Positions 1 to 8,811 of a stretch of DNA of 47,464 nucleotides are shown here, one piece after another; within the stretch, counting starts at the first letter, position 1; each line of letters begins with the position of its first letter. The notes beneath the pieces are model-generated. The model made no database searches and was not told the DNA's origin. It saw nothing but the letters and a program-made list of their open reading frames with translations. Made by a program: the position numbers and the translations under genes. Source of the stretch: Clostridia bacterium (GTDB lineage Bacteria > Bacillota > Clostridia > Oscillospirales > CAG-272); NCBI GenBank assembly GCA_017398145.1, contig JAFQHD010000074.1, positions 1 through 47,464 of the forward strand. Direction: 5' to 3'.

Positions 1-671
1 GTGCAGGCGGGACAAGCATCACGGCAAGCGTTACAACGGATACAGCGGGAAAGCTCGTTCTGCCAGAAAGCAAAGCGTTCATCGGGGGTCATAGCCTCGA
101 GTGCCGCTACCTCGTCAAAACGTGCGGAGTCTATAACCTCACCGTCCTCGCCCATAAGCTCGTCGTATGCAACGCACTTTTTGCTCTTACAGTTGATACA
201 TCTCTCTGCTAAAACATCAGCATAATCTACCTTAACTACTCCGTCGTAGAGAGTGTCAACGTACATTGCATCATCCTTATAATCTATAGACAGGATGCCG
301 TCTACCTTGTTCTTAAGCTTAACTACGTCAGCCATACCCTCACAGCCGATTGCTACCGCATAGACCTTTTCACGGTCAAAGCGATGCTCGGTGAGAAGCT
401 GGTTGAAGCTGTATGTATCGCAGGGCTTGAGGAATACAAGGATCTTGCCCTCGATCTTTTTGGTATTTGCTACAAGATACTTGGAGAAGTTAGCTCCGCA
501 GAAATCATTGTAGACAAAATTATTTTTTATTTCTTCTTCGGTTGTAAAAACGGCGGGAGTGATATCGTAATCGAACTCACCCTTCTGCCAACCGAGAACT
601 GCGGAAACCGTTCCGTCATTAAGAAGGCTTACTGCCTTTGTGATCAGCTGATCGCGAGTTATCTTTTGCAT
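1..671 (-). CDS. FrhB/FdhB-like 4Fe-4S electron-transfer protein, partial (C-terminus beyond window)
   Basis: The first 223 codons of an iron-sulfur protein are present; the rest lies beyond base 1. The start ATG at 671 overlaps the end of mvhD and has GGAGG seven bases upstream. The visible part has an N-terminal domain with a conserved-looking FLKPCDT segment, a cysteine pair (CINCKSKKC) near residue 160, and CIRCNACRDACPAC at the very edge, which is a 4Fe-4S cluster motif. This resembles the F420-hydrogenase beta/FdhB-type subunits and the Flx proteins that feed electrons to Hdr complexes. Its place as last visible gene of the hdrBCA-mvhD operon supports a role as electron-input subunit (NADH, formate or another donor). 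The donor cannot be decided from this fragment. Confidence 0.75.
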   Translation of the reverse strand, partial: MQKITRDQLITKAVSLLNDGTVSAVLGWQKGEFDYDITPAVFTTEEEIKNNFVYNDFCGANFSKYLVANTKKIEGKILVFLKPCDTYSFNQLLTEHRFDREKVYAVAIGCEGMADVVKLKNKVDGILSIDYKDDAMYVDTLYDGVVKVDYADVLAERCINCKSKKCVAYDELMGEDGEVIDSARFDEVAALEAMTPDERFAFWQNELSRCIRCNACRDACPAC

Positions 672-1093
672 CTCAGATCCTCCAATCTCTTATTTTCGCC
701 AAGGGCTGTTACCTGTGCTACAAAGTCATTCATAGTAGCGGCAAACTTTGCGCCCTCTGCCGCAGATACCCATTCTACACGGGTACGCTCTCTCTCGACA
801 CCGAGATAATCAAGCATAGAGAAGAGCATTGCCATACGACGGCGGGTATAGTAGTTACCGGAGGTGTAGTGGCAGTCACCGGGATGGCAGCCGCAGAGGA
901 TTACACCGTCGGCACCGCGCTGGAAAGCACGGAGAATAAACATGGGATTAACACGGCAGGAGCAGGGTACACGGATGATCTTAACATCTGCGGGATAGTT
1001 AAGACGGTTGTTACCTGCAAGGTCTGCGCCTGCATATGAACACCAGTTGCAGCAGAATGCAACGATTAAAGGCTTATATTCTTTCATTTGCAT
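659..1093 (-). CDS. mvhD: MvhD/FlpD-type iron-sulfur subunit (hydrogenase delta-subunit family)
   Basis: About 144 residues, the usual size for MvhD. It has the family's cysteine pattern: CCNWCSY near the N-terminus, then VPCSCRVNP, then CGCHPGDCHY, which together bind a 2Fe-2S cluster. In methanogens and Desulfovibrio, MvhD/FlpD/FlxD docks on HdrA and passes electrons from a hydrogenase, formate dehydrogenase or NADH module. Two starts are possible: ATG at 1093 (GGAGGT nine bases upstream, chosen) or ATG at 1087, which overlaps the hdrA stop as ATGA. It is translationally coupled to hdrA and overlaps the following FrhB-like gene, so the proteins are probably made in fixed ratio. Confidence 0.9.
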   Translation of the reverse strand: MQMKEYKPLIVAFCCNWCSYAGADLAGNNRLNYPADVKIIRVPCSCRVNPMFILRAFQRGADGVILCGCHPGDCHYTSGNYYTRRRMAMLFSMLDYLGVERERTRVEWVSAAEGAKFAATMNDFVAQVTALGENKRLEDLRCKR

Positions 1094-3078
1094 ATCGCGT
1101 CTACCTCCGCCATGATCTGACTGTTTGTGAATCCCTTGAGATCCATTGCGCCCGAGGGGCAAGCCACGGTGCAGGCACCGCAACCCTGACATACCGCAGG
1201 ATTTACAGAAGCAACACGTCTTATCTGTGTGGTTCTGTCAGGCATACGGAATTCCTTATCGCTATAGGTGATAGCACCGTAGGGACATACTCTCTCACAG
1301 GAGGAGCAGCCGTTACACATCATTTCGTTTGCGCTTGCAATACAGGGGTTACCTGTTAATTTATCCTTACAAAGAAGTCCGATGACCTTGGAAGCTGCCG
1401 CACCTGCCTGGGATACGGTCTCGGGAATATCCTTGGGACCCTGGCAAGCACCGGAGAGGAACACACCTGCCGTGGGGCTCTCTACGGGACGGAGCTTGGG
1501 ATGAGCCTCTGTAAAGAAATCGTTGGTATCCATACTTGCTGTAAGCATGGTTGCAAGGGGTCTTGCAGACTTGTCGGGCTCGATAGCCGCTGCAAGAACT
1601 ACAAGGTCAGCATCGATATGAAGCTGCTTATTAGAGATAAGATCGGAAGCCTGTACCTTAAGCACGTCACCCTCGGGAACTATCTTACCCACCATACCCT
1701 TGATATAATTTACACCGTATTCCTCAACTGCACGGCGGTAGAACTCGTCAAAGTTCTTACCGGGGGTACGAACGTCAATATAGAATACGTAAACCTCGGT
1801 ATCGGGATACTTGTCACGGGTAAGCATTGCGTGCTTTGCGGTGTACATACAGCATATCTTGGAGCAATATTCCTTGCCCTTCTCTGCACAAGCCGCACAA
1901 CGGGAGCCTACGCACTGTACGAACACTATCTTATGGGGATGCTTACCGTCGGAGGGACGAAGGAGCTTGCCCTGTGTGGGGCCTGCCGCGTTGGTCAGTC
2001 TCTCAAACTCAAGAGAGGTGATAACATCCTTAGACTGGCTGTAAGCATATTCGTCAAATTTATCCATGCTGATGGGGTTGAAGCCTGTAGCAACAACTAT
2101 CGCACCGTACTTCTCTTCTATAAACTCATCCTTCTGAGTATAGTCTATAGCACCTGCGCCGCAGACCTTAGAGCAAAGTCCGCATTTACCCTTTTTGAGC
2201 ATCGTACAAGCGCCTGCGTCAATGGTCGCAACCTTGGGCACTGCCTGTGCAAAGGGAATGTAGATAGCGGAGCGGTTGTCCATACCCATATTGAACTCGT
2301 TGGGGTTCTTCTTCATAGGACACTTGTCAACGCAGTCTCCGCAGCCGGTACACTTGGTCTCGTCAACAAATCTTGCCTTCTTCTTGATAGTAACGTCAAA
2401 GTTACCTACGAAGCCCTTAACCTCGGTTACCTCGCTGTAGGAGAAGATACGGATCTTGTCGTGCTGGGCAACGTCAACCATCTTAGGTGTGAGGATACAA
2501 GCCGCACAGTCAAGTGTGGGGAATGTCTTATCGAGCTGAGCCATCTTACCGCCGATGGTGGGCTTGGTCTCAACGATGTCTACGGGGAAGCCTGCATCTG
2601 CGATGTCAAGTGCAGTCTGGATACCTGCGATACCGCCGCCGATAACAAGAGCACGCTTGGTAACGGGGGACTCGCCGGGGGTGAGGGATGTATTGAGATT
2701 TACCTTTGCAACTGCAGCCTTACCGAGAATTATCGCCTTCTCGGTACCCACGGGCATCTCCTTATGTACCCAGGAGCACTGCTCACGGATGTTTGCGATC
2801 TCTACCATGTAGGGGTTAAGACCTGCGGCAGCCGCAGTCTTACGGAAGGTAGCCTCGTGCATACGGGGTGAGCAGGAGCAGATAACAAGTCCTGTAAGGT
2901 TATGCTCTTTTACGGCATCTATAATAAGATTCTGACCTGCCTGGGAGCACATATACTGATAATCGGTGGAATAGACGACACCGGGTTCAGCCTTCAATGC
3001 CTCGGCAACAGCCTTAACGTCAACGGTACCCGCGATGTTAGAGCCGCACCAGCATACAAAAACGCCAATTCTTTGCAT
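1084..3078 (-). CDS. hdrA: Heterodisulfide reductase subunit A (HdrA), flavin and iron-sulfur protein
   Basis: 664 residues, typical for HdrA. The N-terminus has the CWCGSNIAG segment of the HdrA N-terminal domain. A Rossmann FAD site (VIGGGIAGIQTA, about residue 147) follows, then 4Fe-4S motifs CTGCGDCVDKCP and CGLCSKVCG, a cysteine-rich stretch (VGSRCAACAEKG...YCSKICC), and a C-terminal ferredoxin pair (CNGCSSCERVCP and CQGCGACTVACP). In known complexes HdrA carries the bifurcating FAD. The gene lies between hdrC and mvhD, as in HdrABC-MvhD and HdrABC-Flx systems. No methanogenesis genes are visible, so CoM-S-S-CoB is an unlikely substrate; a disulfide, a DsrC-like carrier or ferredoxin/NAD coupling is more plausible (inference). 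GGAGG precedes the start by about ten bases. Confidence 0.95.
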   Translation of the reverse strand: MQRIGVFVCWCGSNIAGTVDVKAVAEALKAEPGVVYSTDYQYMCSQAGQNLIIDAVKEHNLTGLVICSCSPRMHEATFRKTAAAAGLNPYMVEIANIREQCSWVHKEMPVGTEKAIILGKAAVAKVNLNTSLTPGESPVTKRALVIGGGIAGIQTALDIADAGFPVDIVETKPTIGGKMAQLDKTFPTLDCAACILTPKMVDVAQHDKIRIFSYSEVTEVKGFVGNFDVTIKKKARFVDETKCTGCGDCVDKCPMKKNPNEFNMGMDNRSAIYIPFAQAVPKVATIDAGACTMLKKGKCGLCSKVCGAGAIDYTQKDEFIEEKYGAIVVATGFNPISMDKFDEYAYSQSKDVITSLEFERLTNAAGPTQGKLLRPSDGKHPHKIVFVQCVGSRCAACAEKGKEYCSKICCMYTAKHAMLTRDKYPDTEVYVFYIDVRTPGKNFDEFYRRAVEEYGVNYIKGMVGKIVPEGDVLKVQASDLISNKQLHIDADLVVLAAAIEPDKSARPLATMLTASMDTNDFFTEAHPKLRPVESPTAGVFLSGACQGPKDIPETVSQAGAAASKVIGLLCKDKLTGNPCIASANEMMCNGCSSCERVCPYGAITYSDKEFRMPDRTTQIRRVASVNPAVCQGCGACTVACPSGAMDLKGFTNSQIMAEVDAICK

Positions 3079-3093
3079 ATTCGTCCTTCCTCC

Positions 3094-3480
3094 TTACTTG
3101 GTATATTTTCTGAATGCGCTGACGAGTAACTGCTGAGGGGTGTCCTCGTCAAGAAGCGCAGGAATATCGTTGGGGGTGAGGTGATTTTCACCCTGCTTTC
3201 TGATAACGGACAGGCGGACAGCCTCTACAAGCTTTGCAGGCTCAACACCTCTGGGACAGCGGTCCACACAGGCAAAGCAGGTAAGGCATTTATACAGGGA
3301 ATCGGAATTGAGCAGAGGCTCAATATCGCCCGTGTCCACCATATTTACAAACTGATGAGGATGATATTCCATCTCATCGTATGCGGGGCAGGTAGCTGAG
3401 CACTTGCCGCACTTCATACATTTCTTGGGGTTTACTCCGGAACGGAGTATTATTTCTTCACGGAGGTTTTTCTTATTCAT
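3094..3480 (-). CDS. hdrC: Heterodisulfide reductase subunit C (HdrC), ferredoxin-like
   Basis: 128 residues with two 4Fe-4S motifs: CMKCGKCSATCP near residue 21 and CLTCFACVDRCP near residue 65. The spacing and the following VEPAKLVEAVR helix are typical of HdrC, the electron wire between HdrA and the catalytic HdrB. It overlaps the end of hdrB by eight bases and is 15 bases upstream of hdrA. The HdrC here is short and lacks any membrane part, so the complex should be cytoplasmic. Confidence 0.93.
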   Translation of the reverse strand: MNKKNLREEIILRSGVNPKKCMKCGKCSATCPAYDEMEYHPHQFVNMVDTGDIEPLLNSDSLYKCLTCFACVDRCPRGVEPAKLVEAVRLSVIRKQGENHLTPNDIPALLDEDTPQQLLVSAFRKYTK

Positions 3481-4264
3481 TTGCGTCCTCCTTTATTCCA
3501 AGTGCCTCTGCCAGAAGTTCTGTAAAGTAAACTACGGGGATATCGGCACCGTTCTTTATAAGGTTATATTTACACAGAGGGCAAGCGGTGATAATCATCT
3601 CTGCTCCCTGTGCCTTTGCGTTTTCTACTACTGCATTGCTTCTCTTCTTTGCAAGCTCGGGACTTTCTACCGCGATATAACCGCCGCAGCACTCGTTACG
3701 GTTGGCGTATACGACAGGAGTTGCGCCTAAAGCCTTGATGAGATCCTCCATAATGGTAGGATTTTCGGGATCGTCCATACCCATAACGGTATTGGGACGA
3801 AGAAGCAGACATCCGTAATATGCGCCTATCTTCTTGCCCTTTAAGGGATTTACTACCTTTTCCTTTAAGGTGTCAAATCCAACCTTGTCACGGAGCATTT
3901 CGAGGTAATGCAGAACCTCGGTCTCACCGTTGTAGTCGTTTTCCTCTGCCATATAGCGGTTTACCTTGTCGGCAAATGCCTTATCGGTCTGCATTGCGTG
4001 ATTGGTCTGCTTTATTACGTTGTGGCAGGCGGAGCATACACTGACGAGAGCCTGACCCTTTGCCTGTGCGTCCTTTAAGGCACGTACAGAGGAGAGCTTT
4101 GTGGCAACCTCGTCACGGGATGTGGTAAACACACCGCCACAGCACTGCCAATTTTCTATTTCTTCCAGTTCTACACCGAGAAGTTCGGCAGACCTTCTTG
4201 CATAGAAGTCAAGATCCTTTGCCTTGTTCTTTAAGGTGCAACCGGGGAAATAACTGAGTTTCAT
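3473..4264 (-). CDS. hdrB: Heterodisulfide reductase subunit B (HdrB), CCG-domain protein
   Basis: 263 residues with the two cysteine-rich CCG motifs that hold the noncubane 4Fe-4S clusters: YFPGC...QCCGG...CSACHN in the N-terminal half and YYGC...ECCGG...CPLCKYN in the C-terminal half. HdrB is the subunit at which a disulfide is cleaved in methanogens. In bacteria without CoM/CoB its true substrate is usually unknown. The gene begins 17 bases after the fumC stop and overlaps hdrC, so it belongs to the same transcript. Confidence 0.93.
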   Translation of the reverse strand: MKLSYFPGCTLKNKAKDLDFYARRSAELLGVELEEIENWQCCGGVFTTSRDEVATKLSSVRALKDAQAKGQALVSVCSACHNVIKQTNHAMQTDKAFADKVNRYMAEENDYNGETEVLHYLEMLRDKVGFDTLKEKVVNPLKGKKIGAYYGCLLLRPNTVMGMDDPENPTIMEDLIKALGATPVVYANRNECCGGYIAVESPELAKKRSNAVVENAKAQGAEMIITACPLCKYNLIKNGADIPVVYFTELLAEALGIKEDANE

Positions 4265-4281
4265 TTATATACTACCTCCGA

Positions 4282-5658
4282 TTAAACCATCTCTTCGGGA
4301 TGGAATACTTCGTCAAATTTCTCTGCAGTAAGGAATCCAAGCTCTACGCAGGCTTCCTTAAGGGAGATGTTGTCCTTATACGCCTTCTTAGCTGTCTTTG
4401 CCGCATTTTCGTAACCGATATAGGGGTTAAGTGCGGTGACAAGCATAAGGGAGTTGTGGAGATTGTGGTGCATCTTTTCCTTGTTTGCCTTGATACCGAC
4501 GGCACAGTTATTGTTGAAGGAAACGATAGCCTCTGCAAGCAGTCTTGCGGACTGAAGGAAGTTGTAGATGCATACGGGCATAAATACGTTAAGCTCAAAG
4601 TTGCCCTGGGATGCCGCCATAGAAACAGCCACGTCGTTACCCATGACCTGAACAGCAACCATCGTTACCGCCTCGCACTGGGTGGGGTTTACCTTGCCGG
4701 GCATAATAGAGGAGCCGGGCTCGTTTTCGGGAATGAAGATCTCACCCAGACCGTCACGGGGACCGGAGGCAAGCCATCTTACGTCGTTTGCAATCTTCAT
4801 CATATCTGCCGCCAAAGCCTTGATAGCACCGTGAGCAAATACCAGCTCGTCCTTGGATGTAAGAGCGTGGAACTTGTTGCCTGCGGTAACAAAGGGCTTA
4901 CCTGTGATCTCTGCAACCTTAGCTGCAACCGTTGTGTCAAAGCCCTTAGGTGTGTTAAGACCCGTACCAACTGCCGTACCGCCTAAAGCAAGCTCGTAGA
5001 GAGGCTTAACTGCGAGCTTAATAAGCTCAACGTCTCTTTCAAGAGAGCTTCTCCAACCGCTGATCTCCTGGCTGAAGGTAATGGGAGTTGCATCCTGAAG
5101 GTGGGTACGACCGCTCTTGACGATTCCCTCGTTCTCCTTTTCAAGGCGTTTGAAGGTCTCGATAAGCATTTCAGCCGCGGGAATGAGCTTATCCTCAAGA
5201 GCGATAACAACCGCAATATGCATAGCCGTGGGGAAGGTGTCGTTGGAGGACTGGCTCATATTTACGTCATCATTGGGATGAAGCAGTTTCTTGCCGAGGA
5301 TCTCGTTACCGCGGTTGGCGATGACCTCGTTTGAGTTCATATTGGACTGTGTGCCGCTTCCCGTCTGCCATACGACAAGGGGAAAGTTATCCATAAGCGC
5401 ACCTGAGGAGACCTCGTCACAAGCCTGTGCGATAGCACCGAGCTTTTCGTCCGTCATCTTCTCGGGCTTGAGAAGATTGTTTGCCATAGCGGCAGCCTTT
5501 TTAAGGATGCCGAAGGCGTGTATTATCTCGCGGGGCATTGTTTCAATACCCACACCGATGGGAAAGTTCTCTGAGCTTCTCTGGGTCTGAGCCGCCCACA
5601 GCTTATCTGCGGGAACCTTAACCTCGCCCATAGAATCGTGTTCAATACGGTATTCCAT
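4282..5658 (-). CDS. fumC: Class II fumarate hydratase
   Basis: 458 residues, full length. The superfamily signature [13 protein letters not shown] is present near residue 315, along with the [18 protein letters not shown] and [11 protein letters not shown] active-site segments. The enzyme interconverts fumarate and (S)-malate without an iron-sulfur cluster, which makes it oxygen-stable. It sits 21 bases after the dehydrogenase gene and 17 bases before hdrB. This arrangement joins a malate/fumarate step to the Hdr electron-transfer genes. No fumarate reductase is visible in the window. Confidence 0.97.
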   Translation of the reverse strand: MEYRIEHDSMGEVKVPADKLWAAQTQRSSENFPIGVGIETMPREIIHAFGILKKAAAMANNLLKPEKMTDEKLGAIAQACDEVSSGALMDNFPLVVWQTGSGTQSNMNSNEVIANRGNEILGKKLLHPNDDVNMSQSSNDTFPTAMHIAVVIALEDKLIPAAEMLIETFKRLEKENEGIVKSGRTHLQDATPITFSQEISGWRSSLERDVELIKLAVKPLYELALGGTAVGTGLNTPKGFDTTVAAKVAEITGKPFVTAGNKFHALTSKDELVFAHGAIKALAADMMKIANDVRWLASGPRDGLGEIFIPENEPGSSIMPGKVNPTQCEAVTMVAVQVMGNDVAVSMAASQGNFELNVFMPVCIYNFLQSARLLAEAIVSFNNNCAVGIKANKEKMHHNLHNSLMLVTALNPYIGYENAAKTAKKAYKDNISLKEACVELGFLTAEKFDEVFHPEEMV

Positions 5659-5679
5659 AGTTTATATTCCTTTCTGTTA

Positions 5680-6630
5680 TCAGAAGTTAACGCTGTTGAT
5701 GATATTCTTAAGGCAGTCAGCCGAATGATGAAGAGCCTTGATCTCGTCGTCGCTCATAGGAAGGATGACCTTACTGTGTGCTCCCTTAGAGCCTACCACG
5801 TTGAGCAGAGAGAGACATACATCCTCGATACCGTACTCACCGTGAAGCATGGTGGATACCGTCATAGTGGTATCGATACCGCTGAGAAGGCACTTGCATA
5901 CGTGGCATACAGAGATGGATACTGCATAGAAGGTAGCACCCTTACGCTGTATAACGCTTGCACCCGAGTTACGGACGTAATCTTCGATATCCTCCTCCTT
6001 GAAGGCAGGGTAGATCGTACGGCTGCCGAGATTCTTAACGGCAGAGCCGAAGTCCTTTGCGGGAACATTGGAAACATTGGCAAGAGACCAAGGAATAAAG
6101 CAGGAGTCGCCATGCTCACCGAGGACATAGGCATGGACGTTCTTCTGGCTTATGGAGTAGTACTCTGCTATTCTTGCACGGAGTCTTGCGGTGTCAAGGA
6201 TAGTACCCGAACCGATGATACGCTCCTCAGGGATGTTGGTATACTTGTGGAACGCATAAGTAAGGATGTCAACGGGATTGCTGACGATAACGTATGTAGC
6301 GTCGGGAGCATATTTTGTTATCTCCTGCGCAACATTCTTTATCATATCAACATTGATCTGCGCAAGGTCAAGTCTTGACTGACCCGCTTTACGGGGAATA
6401 CCCGAGGTGATAACTACGATGTCGGAGCCCTTAGCATCGCTGTAGCTGCCTGCATGTACCTGCGCGGGGTTACAGAAGGGGATACCCTGTCTGATATCAA
6501 GCGCCTCACCTACGGCCTTTTCTCCGTTGATGTCGATCATGACCACCTCGGAGGCAATGCCCTGAGTGATCATGGTATAAGCAATGGTAGAGCCAACGCT
6601 ACCCGAGCCGATAACTGTGATTTTGTTCAT
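5680..6630 (-). CDS. L-lactate/malate dehydrogenase family enzyme; specificity residue predicts malate dehydrogenase
   Basis: 316 residues. The NAD site GSGSVGS is at the N-terminus, the catalytic His is in GEHGDS (residue 173), and the NPVDILTY segment is typical of the LDH branch. The mobile-loop sequence reads PRKAGQSRLDL: Arg80 occupies the position that is Gln102 in lactate dehydrogenases (QKPGETR) and Arg in malate dehydrogenases. Thr233 (KGATFYA) is the LDH-type residue elsewhere in the pocket. A Gln102-to-Arg change alone is known to convert Bacillus LDH to malate use, so I favour oxaloacetate/malate activity, which suits the adjacent fumC. Automatic annotation would probably say lactate dehydrogenase. 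First gene of the operon; the promoter lies 71 bases upstream. Confidence 0.85.
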   Translation of the reverse strand: MNKITVIGSGSVGSTIAYTMITQGIASEVVMIDINGEKAVGEALDIRQGIPFCNPAQVHAGSYSDAKGSDIVVITSGIPRKAGQSRLDLAQINVDMIKNVAQEITKYAPDATYVIVSNPVDILTYAFHKYTNIPEERIIGSGTILDTARLRARIAEYYSISQKNVHAYVLGEHGDSCFIPWSLANVSNVPAKDFGSAVKNLGSRTIYPAFKEEDIEDYVRNSGASVIQRKGATFYAVSISVCHVCKCLLSGIDTTMTVSTMLHGEYGIEDVCLSLLNVVGSKGAHSKVILPMSDDEIKALHHSADCLKNIINSVNF

Positions 6631-6700
6631 TTAGTCGTCCTCGTTTCATATATTTTGATATTGTATTTTCACACTTGTTAAATAAATAACTAACCATCCT

Positions 6701-6729
6701 ATTATAACATATATAGAAACAATAATCAA
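6701..6729 (-). promoter_or_regulatory. Sigma-A promoter for the dehydrogenase-fumC-hdr operon
   Basis: Read on the minus strand: TTGATT, a 17-base spacer, TATAAT. It is the only good promoter seen upstream of the seven-gene run, whose internal gaps are at most 21 bases. Confidence 0.7.
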
Positions 6730-6820
6730 CAATTTATGCTCTTTTTGAGTTAATAAATTCTATCAAAAATGTGAATTTTTTAACTATTTCCTTGTTATAT
6801 AACGATGTTCATACATAATC

Positions 6821-6849
6821 TTGACAACGCTTAACTTGTGTAGTATAAT
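6821..6849 (+). promoter_or_regulatory. Sigma-A promoter for the folate riboswitch and folT-folC
   Basis: Consensus TTGACA, 17-base spacer, TATAAT. Transcription would begin close to the 5' end of the riboswitch at 6859. Confidence 0.85.
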
Positions 6850-6858
6850 TCTTCTTGT

Positions 6859-6953
6859 GAAGAGTAAGAGACCCTGCGTGAAGTGATATCGGAACGGGGA
6901 GTTGTCCGATGTACGAAGGGTTATCCCGCGGTACGGTCTCTGCATCCCGCTTC
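6859..6953 (+). promoter_or_regulatory. Tetrahydrofolate (THF) riboswitch
   Basis: The stretch carries the conserved blocks of the THF riboswitch in order: AGAGTA, GCGTGAAGTG, GGGGAGTTGTCC, ACGAAGGG, CCCGCGGTA and GCATCCCGCTT. The closing stem pairs GAAG (6859-6862) with CTTC (6950-6953), and AGAGACC pairs with GGTCTCT inside. It lies between a consensus promoter and a folate transporter gene, the usual place. Binding of THF should lower expression of folT-folC. Confidence 0.9.
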
Positions 6954-6973
6954 AATACGGCTATATTGTATTT

Positions 6974-7008
6974 ATACCTCTTTCGCCGCACAAGTGGGAA
7001 GGAGGTAT
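6974..7008 (+). promoter_or_regulatory. Ribosome-binding-site-masking hairpin (riboswitch expression platform)
   Basis: ATACCTC (6974-6980) is complementary to GAGGTAT (7002-7008), which contains the folT Shine-Dalgarno sequence. No poly-T terminator follows, so control by hiding the ribosome binding site is the likely mode. The anti-sequestering partner in the riboswitch was not resolved. Confidence 0.6.
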
Positions 7009-7012
7009 TTTT

Positions 7013-7555
7013 ATGCAAAAAAAAGAAAACATTCGCATTTTCGGCAACATCAAGACCCTTTGTATTGCCGCCACACTTACCGCCGCTGCCGTGGTCATAG
7101 CGTATCTGTGCAAATTCTTGACCACCCCTGACGGCAATCTCCGCATAACATTTGAAAATCTGCCGATTATTTTTGCAGGATTTGTTTTCGGGCCCTGGGT
7201 AGGAGTATCGGTAGGGTTATGCTCAGATCTGTTAAGTGCCTTGATATTCTACGGTGCGGGAGGTATTAATCCGCTGATCACGTTAGGTGCAGGCTGCGTC
7301 GGTCTGTTTGCAGGAATAATATCAAGAGTATTACCTCGAAATAAGGATATACTGCGTCTGGGTGCTTCGGTGGCTTGCGCCCACATCATAGGAAATATGA
7401 CAGTAAAATCTGCCGCCCTTATGATATGGTACGGTACCCCTGTGTTAGGTGTATTGCCTCGTATTCCATTATATGCGGTGATAGCAACGGTGGAATTCTG
7501 TTTGCTTTTACCCATAGTAAAAAGCTCTGCTATTAAAAGGATGATAACAAGATGA
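7013..7555 (+). CDS. folT: Folate ECF transporter S-component
   Basis: 180 residues when begun at ATG 7013, which follows GGAGG. A longer upstream reading would run through the riboswitch and is rejected. The protein is hydrophobic with five to six membrane segments. It contains the LRITFENLPIIFAGFVFGPWVG stretch (quoted here in part: FENLPIIFAG) typical of the FolT/QueT-like S-component family. It binds folate and works with a shared EcfAA'T module that is not in this window. The stop overlaps folC as ATGA, so salvage and polyglutamylation are co-translated. Confidence 0.9.
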   Translation: MQKKENIRIFGNIKTLCIAATLTAAAVVIAYLCKFLTTPDGNLRITFENLPIIFAGFVFGPWVGVSVGLCSDLLSALIFYGAGGINPLITLGAGCVGLFAGIISRVLPRNKDILRLGASVACAHIIGNMTVKSAALMIWYGTPVLGVLPRIPLYAVIATVEFCLLLPIVKSSAIKRMITR

Positions 7556-8808
7556 CATATACCGAAGCTATAGAATATATCCACTCAATATGCTGGCTTG
7601 GCAGCCGTCCGGGGCTGGAGCGAATAACCGAGCTGTGCAACAAAATGGATAACATTCAGGATAGGCTGAAGTTTATCCATATCGCAGGCACCAACGGTAA
7701 GGGCTCCGTGTCCTCTATGCTGACCCGTATTCTTGTAAATGCAGGGTATAAGGTCGGCACCTTTACCTCACCTTACGTATACCGCTTCAACGAGCGTATG
7801 GCGGTAAACGGAGAGCCTATAAGCGATGACGAGCTTGCCCATATTATTGAAATTATTAAACCTCTTGCGGATTCTATGGATGATCCGCCGACAGAGTTCG
7901 AGCTTATTACCGCTGCGGGATTTCTGTATTTCTACGAGCAGAAATGCGATATCGTGGTCCTTGAATGCGGTATGGGCGGCAGACTTGATTCTACCAATAT
8001 TATAAAAAAACCCTTACTTTCCGTTATAACCGGAATAGACTTTGATCACACTGCTTTTTTGGGAGATACTCTTGAAAAGATCGCCACAGAAAAGGCAGGA
8101 ATAATAAAGGACGGCTGCCCCGTTATCTACGGTATGATGCCTGATTCCTGTGCGAAAATAATTGAGGACTCCTCTTCCCTTGCCCGCCCCTGCGATTACA
8201 GCAGATTAAGGGATATCAACCTCAGCCTTGACGGTGCGTCCTTCTACGTAACAGGCTACAGAAAGCCCTTTAAATTAAAGCTTATCGGCGGCTATCAGCC
8301 CCGTAACGCTATGCTTGCCGTAAGCTGTGCCGAGATACTGGGAATTGAACGAGAAATAATACACAAAGGCATATGCGAAACCGTATGGCCTGCAAGATTT
8401 GAGGTCTTGTCCGCCGAGCCTATCGTCATTTATGACGGCGGACACAATCCTCAAGGGGTAGAGGCGGCGGTCAACACCGTAAAGGAGCTTTTTGAGGAAA
8501 AAATAAATATCATAAGCGGAGTTATGGCGGATAAGGACTATGATTATATCTGTTCGCTCATAAAGCCGATAGCTCATACCGTCTATTGTGTAACTCCCGA
8601 TAACAGCCGTTCTCTTCCTTCAAAAGACTACGCCGAGGCATTTAAAAAGCAAGGTGTCACGGCATACGCCTTTGACAGTATGGATTCTGCTATGGAAAAG
8701 GCATATTCCGACTCAAAAAAAGAAAACAGACCCCTACTGGGCCTGGGAAGTCTATATATGTATAAGGATTTTAAGGATACCTTGGAAAAGGTGCTTTTGT
8801 CAAAATGA
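7552..8808 (+). CDS. folC: Folylpolyglutamate synthase / dihydrofolate synthase
   Basis: 418 residues. The ATP-binding loop GTNGKGSVSSML is near residue 45, and ECGMGGRLDSTN and the GIDFDHTAFLG segment follow, as in the Mur-ligase-like FolC family. The C-terminal domain contains YDGGHNPQG. The enzyme adds glutamate to folates and so traps what FolT imports. Translation is coupled to folT, and both are under the THF riboswitch. A strong terminator follows the stop. Confidence 0.96.
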   Translation: MTYTEAIEYIHSICWLGSRPGLERITELCNKMDNIQDRLKFIHIAGTNGKGSVSSMLTRILVNAGYKVGTFTSPYVYRFNERMAVNGEPISDDELAHIIEIIKPLADSMDDPPTEFELITAAGFLYFYEQKCDIVVLECGMGGRLDSTNIIKKPLLSVITGIDFDHTAFLGDTLEKIATEKAGIIKDGCPVIYGMMPDSCAKIIEDSSSLARPCDYSRLRDINLSLDGASFYVTGYRKPFKLKLIGGYQPRNAMLAVSCAEILGIEREIIHKGICETVWPARFEVLSAEPIVIYDGGHNPQGVEAAVNTVKELFEEKINIISGVMADKDYDYICSLIKPIAHTVYCVTPDNSRSLPSKDYAEAFKKQGVTAYAFDSMDSAMEKAYSDSKKENRPLLGLGSLYMYKDFKDTLEKVLLSK

Positions 8809-8811
8809 ATT

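Noticed and set aside
1501-2871. Long plus-strand open frame (456 codons) opposite hdrA
   Set aside because: It mirrors the codon pattern of hdrA, has no ribosome binding site and gives a Cys/Leu-rich product with no motif. hdrA has full family motifs.
6902-7012. N-terminal extension of folT through the riboswitch
   Set aside because: The conserved THF aptamer and GGAGG before ATG 7013 place the start there.
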